A stretch of DNA of 64,000 nt from Brachycybe producta (Eukaryota; Arthropoda; Diplopoda; Playtdesmida; Andrognathidae): positions 1,939,001 through 2,003,000 of the forward strand of contig JAUPFP010000027.1 of the NCBI GenBank assembly GCA_036925085.1, written 5' to 3'. The position numbers and the translations under genes are program-made. Below are positions 56,664 to 64,000 of this stretch, in pieces. Within the stretch, counting starts at the first letter, position 1; the number at the start of each line of letters is the position of its first letter. Below the pieces are notes generated by a model. The model was not told the DNA's origin and ran no database searches. It worked only from the letters and a program-made list of their open reading frames with translations.

Positions 56664-57080
56664 TCAGGGTGAGTTTGATTTAAATCAAGTTTTGATTTAT
56701 AGTCGATTCAAATAAAAAGTTAAGTCGAAGATTAGTTGAAGGTCGCAATTTATTTAAGATATAATAAGGTGCATGGTGGTGGTGGTGGTGGTGAGCCTAT
56801 CAGTTGATCTTCATCATCATCATCATCAGGGTCGGCGGCAAAGCAAGCAAGCACATCCCCCACATTCTTAAAATATAATCACTTAAATTTCAAAATTTGT
56901 ATGGTATTGCCAATTTTTTTCAATATCAAATCTTGATTTAAATCAGATTTAATCATTTAATTCAGTGATTGAAATGAATTAAAATCAATTTGATTTCAAT
57001 AGAATCTTCTATACTAAATTAGGATTTAAATCATAATTTCAAATAAATTTAAATTATTATTTTTTAAAATCACATTTTAT
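56664..57080. repeat. GATTTAAATC-rich stretch beside family A copy 15
   Basis: Exact GATTTAAATC palindromes at 56677, 56935 and 57023, with many AATCAATTTGATT-type variants between. It opens with CAGGGTGAG, a word common at hAT-type element ends. Between the repeats lie (GGT)6 at 56774-56792 and (CAT)6 at 56812-56828. It may be an element with an unseen right end. Confidence 0.4.
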
Positions 57081-59375
57081 TCTGAAACAAAAAAAAAATC
57101 ACATGTGCGGAATTAAAAACAGAGCCTAAAGGAGAAATTTTATAAATCTTTTTTTAAACTAATTATGTGTCATTTAAATAATAATTTTTATAAAGGACAA
57201 TTTTTTATGCAAAACATCTAAACAAACTGCAAAAAAAAAAATATTAGCAAATGTTGAATATACCTAATTGATGTCTGATTTAGTTTGTGGCCAATTATTT
57301 CATATTGAGAGACTATAAGGCGTGTAATTACTAATTACTACTTGTAATTATAAGTTAACTCCTCTCTTTAAAGTTAATTGCAGAAGTGAAAGAACAATTA
57401 TTTTTTTTTTCTTTCTTTTTCAAGTCTGAAAATCTCATTGTTCAAGTTTCTGTAATATGCGTGTTTAAAATATAGGTTTCTGGCATTAGATGTTATAATA
57501 TGTTACATTTTGTAATGTCAAGATGATAGATGAAGCTCAATTAGTGCTTCAAAAATACTCGCCATAATACATACTGAAGCTTTTATACATGTTGCTGTTC
57601 TATTGCAATGGACTTGTGAAGCTTTACTTTTTCTTGGTTGTTGTTTGGGATTTTTTCTAAAAAAAAAAGGTGAAATATTGCCGTGAATGCGCAAGTTGGG
57701 TCGAGTGAAGAATGTAGCAGCGCCGCCGCCACCATCACAACCACCCTCTCTCTTTCTAAAAAAAAAATGATTTCTATGCTTAAATAATAGGTTAGATGCA
57801 CGATTTTATATTTTACGGCGTGTTTGTTAAGTCTATATTGGAAGTGGTGGTTGTATATTCTACTTAGTTTATATGGATTGTCTTTTTGATCTGTAAAAGA
57901 TGCAAATTTGCATACTTAGATGTATATACTTGGATGCATTTTTTTGGTTTCTAAAAAGATGAATAGAGAGAGAGAGACTAAAAGTTCTTACTTTCTATGG
58001 AGCATTTCGTACCACAGCTGAGTGTGGCCAATAGACGGCGCAAACTGTACTTAGAGCTTCAATTAACAATTAGTGTGGCATCATCGGATAGTGAATTTTG
58101 CTATCCGTATATAACAGACGTCCGATTTTAGATTTCTATCAGATGTCTGTTCAGATAATATGCTTAAAAATGTCTTCGTGATCTGATCTAAAATTACGGA
58201 TATCCGTTGGTTATCCGCAAACCTGAACAACACTGTATTGGTTAATAAATTGAAATTAATTTTTTTACAAGAGTGGAAACAGTTTCAGTCGAATTTATTT
58301 CCGCATGTGTGATCCTAGCGTTAAGCTTATATCATGGACCTTTTATCTGCTATCATATATATGTGTGTGGATCGAGTGTTGATTAATATGCAAATGAGCA
58401 CTGGTTTCATTTATTTATTTTCTTGGAAAGAATTCTGTGTAACATGTTTTGAAAATAAATGATTCGTAAATGTTGTATACTAAAATTCCGTTTATTAAAT
58501 AAAAAAGATGGATTTGCCTAATTTTTACTAAGAACAACACGGTACACACATTCCAAAACATTTTTCAATTTGAAATATGAGGTTTTGTCATTGTGTTGTA
58601 TATACATGTTCTAAAATTCACTGTGGTGTATCTCCGCTATATATTTAAATTATTAGCTACCAAGAGAAAACGAACTTTACTCGTAATTTTTTTAAGATAA
58701 CAAATAACATTCATATTTGTAAAATGGCTAATACAATTTACAAATGTGCTTAGTGTAAGATGCATGGACAGGTGATATACATGTCAGTCACTATTATGTT
58801 ATGGAATTTGACCTTCGTTGACTGATGGTCATATTTTACAAAATCATGTTTGTTTTGCAAATCAGTGATTCATCACTGCTGCCCTTTTTCTATGTATATT
58901 GACGCATCCAAATCCATAGTTGTTGATTTTGTTATTTGATTCTGGCGATGATATGACGATAGAAAAATGATATCAGTTTGTGTTGGTTCAAGTACGGTGA
59001 GCTTTATTATGGTCGGTGTGGGGGCCACGTTTACGTGGCTTTACAGCTAGCTTAATATGCTGATTATAATAATGAGTGATGTCCAACGAACTTGAATGAA
59101 GTTGTAATGGACCTTTTCATTATTCACAACAGCAATGAGAACTCTTATTACGTCATGATCAACCTTTTTTTCCCGTAACGTTTGCAAAGTGTAGTTTAAA
59201 AAAGTTTGCCGTAAGTTTTTCGTAATTGGATGGATAAATTTATTATTATGCAAATTCACAGGAAGGAAAAGTACCAAAGGAAATGATGTGGAAAAAAAAT
59301 TGTGCGCATCTTTGGTCTTCTTCACTGTGAAGGTATAACATATAGTTTTCAGGGTTGTATATTTTAAATGGTAGC
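57081..59375. other. AT-rich stretch without gene
   Basis: A loose inverted repeat lies at 58089-58221 (CGGATAGTGAATTTTG, TATCCGT against TAAAATTACGGATATCCG, TTATCCG). GCCACGTTTACGTGGC at 59022-59037 is a hairpin. A 116-codon minus-strand frame at 59047-59397 is not low-complexity but has no domain I recognise and overlaps the next element. No gene called. Confidence 0.45.
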
Positions 59376-59780
59376 TAAATACAAAAATTAACTGCAATTA
59401 AAAAGTTAACCACAGTTATTTTTTTTAGTGGAAACAAATGTGGTTACATTAACTATGGTTAAATTTTTCTGAACTGTGGAGTTAACTGCATTCATACAGT
59501 TGTCGTTAACCAACATTATTTTTATTTTGTCTTCAAACCTGTCTTCAAACCAGATTTAACCGATGAACAACATGGCGGATAGTGAGAACACTCCATATAG
59601 TTTCTCACTGAATGAGTGAGAAATTTCACAAAAAACTCGTAACAGGAAGTGACACAAAATCATTTAACCACAGGTTAAGTTGTCTTAAAAATGGAAACAA
59701 ACAAAATTACTACTTCATATAGGTTGACAGCAGTTACTTATAACCGTGGTTATTTTGACTGCAGTTAATTTTTGTATTGG
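59376..59780. mobile_element. Family G MITE, copy 2
   Basis: The ends AATACAAAAATTAACTGCA and TGCAGTTAATTTTTGTATT are exact inverted repeats. Shared with copy 1 at 20959: AGTGGAAACAAATG, TGGTTACATTAACTATGG, AACATGGCGGATAGTGAG, AACACTC, GGAAGTGACACAAAATC, TTAACCACAGGTTAAG. Copy 1 and copy 2 differ in their outermost bases. Non-coding. Confidence 0.8.
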
Positions 59781-63070
<3,290 letters not shown>

Positions 63071-63134
63071 CCCCGTAATACGTTCGCCCCTCGTATATGT
63101 ATACACACATACGATGGGCAAATGTATTACGGGG
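63071..63134. repeat. 64-bp hairpin with CCCCGTAATAC ends
   Basis: CCCCGTAATACGTTCGCCCC, TCGTAT pair with ATACGATGGGCAAATGTATT, ACGGGG. The arms are 26 bp with three mismatches, and the loop is about 12 bases of TATACACAC type. It does not match other repeats here. Confidence 0.8.
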
Positions 63135-64000
63135 CGAGAGTTTGCGTTCCTTAAAAGGTTCTATCTTCAAACCTTCGAATCAAAGCTAACGCTATTTAAT
63201 TTGGAAAACTAAGCGAAACTAGCTGCCATTTCCGGAGAGCTAGATTTTCTACTACATATCCAGTACAATAAATATTTCACCTGTGTACTTTTCTAAAAGC
63301 GCGACATGTGTACCTTCTTTTTTTTTTCTTAAAAAAACAATGAATCTCTTCTTGTGTCAACTTTGTAACATTTGTATAATTGTATACATCGCCATTGCAT
63401 TTTTCTGCTGGAATAAATGCAGGGTCGTTATGATGTTGTAATGTACTTTCTTGCACCACCACCAGTCAGTATACACACACAACACACTGTCTAAACCAAA
63501 GTTATAATAAGTATAAGGAGGACTGTGGAGTCTACAGAAGAAGACAGGAATGTTGGTTAAAAGTATCAAAAGTAAATCATGTCACAATAGGCTTGTTACA
63601 ATATTAGCAAATGATATTTCAAGTTTTTCTTCTCAGTTTTGTAGATGTTGTTACTTCTATTTAGATTCAATTTGGTTGTATCTTTTTTTTTTTGTTCTCT
63701 AAATAAATGATGCTTAATAAACAAAACAGGCTTTTTTTAACATCAGATGCAAATAAAGGTTGCAAATGACGTGGAAAAATATTTCTTAATAATATTCACA
63801 TAGTAAATTCACTGCTTATTAAGGTTATTAGATGTTTTTTTGCATTTGGATAGAAAAACATGTCACTAAAACAATTTTGCATATAATTTATATAATTGAT
63901 TCTACTTTTGTTTTGTGAAATTTGTAAAGGAGTATTCTTGTTAGAAGTTTTGTTTGTAGGTCTATTGGATCATTAGGGACTATGAGTATAGTCACAAGAA
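63135..64000. other. AT-rich stretch without gene, to the end of the window
   Basis: Short homopolymer runs only. Two minus-strand frames of 61 and 70 codons (63277-63569) overlap in different frames and show no domain. Confidence 0.45.

Noticed and set aside
58089-58221. Inverted repeat with TATCCGT words as a further MITE
   Set aside because: Pairing is patchy with several gaps and no clear ends; it is described only in the interval entry.

Overview
The window looks like non-coding DNA from a metazoan nuclear genome. It is strongly AT-rich, full of mono-, di- and trinucleotide microsatellites, and packed with short dispersed inverted-repeat elements. No reading frame in it looks like a real protein. 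The longest frames are translations of microsatellites ((TA)n read as Tyr-Ile, (GA)n as Arg-Glu, (CT)n as Ser-Leu, (AAT)n as Asn) or cross transposon ends. I see no reverse transcriptase, integrase or transposase motif, no rRNA, no convincing tRNA, no CRISPR array and no operon-like layout. The TE style, the frequent TAGGCCTA-like words and the microsatellite density suggest an invertebrate, perhaps marine, but the sequence alone does not fix the taxon.

The main content is a set of MITE or foldback elements without coding capacity. The dominant one, called family A here, is a nearly palindromic element of about 280-430 bp. It has about 15 recognisable copies spread over the whole window (about 1, 7.7, 13.1, 25.7, 29.7, 33.2, 36.0, 39.3, 41.6, 46.4, 47.8, 49.6, 50.0, 54.9 and 56.2 kb). 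Its complete ends abut TTAA. Family B (3.6, 9.7 and 52.7 kb) has ends next to AATAA-type repeats, one of which has grown into (AAT)n. Further families have one to three copies each: a 429-bp GC-richer element nested inside family A (234-662), a 161-bp complete foldback (4876-5036), a TA-flanked 444-bp element packed with TTTCG/CGAAA motifs (34777-35220), a GGCACC-rich element (44621-44810), a 501-bp element with AGGCCRGCTTCACAC ends (45145-45645), two copies of a TTAACC/CTGCAG-rich element (20959-21378 and 59376-59780), and others.

Region by region: 0-1.1 kb is a nest of MITEs. 1.1-13 kb is low-complexity AT-rich DNA with families A and B. 13-21 kb holds several small MITEs, a 72-bp (GA)n and a degenerate TTTAGGTGAA tandem array. 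21-34 kb is mostly featureless, with microsatellites and sparse family A copies. 34-39 kb has the TA-flanked MITE, a cluster of TGACGTCA palindromes and two near-perfect hairpins. 39-57 kb is the densest family A territory; it includes a perfect 98-bp palindrome (42611-42708) and a local cluster of TGACCA motifs (48.4-49.2 kb). 57-64 kb ends with a 475-bp pure (TA)n tract and a 64-bp hairpin.

There are no genes here to work together. The biology on show is non-autonomous transposon dynamics (nesting, tandem fusion, hairpin formation, microsatellite growth from element ends), most likely in an intergenic desert or a long intron. Family letters A, B and so on are labels for this report only, not database names. 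Element ends were set by eye and may be off by several bases unless stated.
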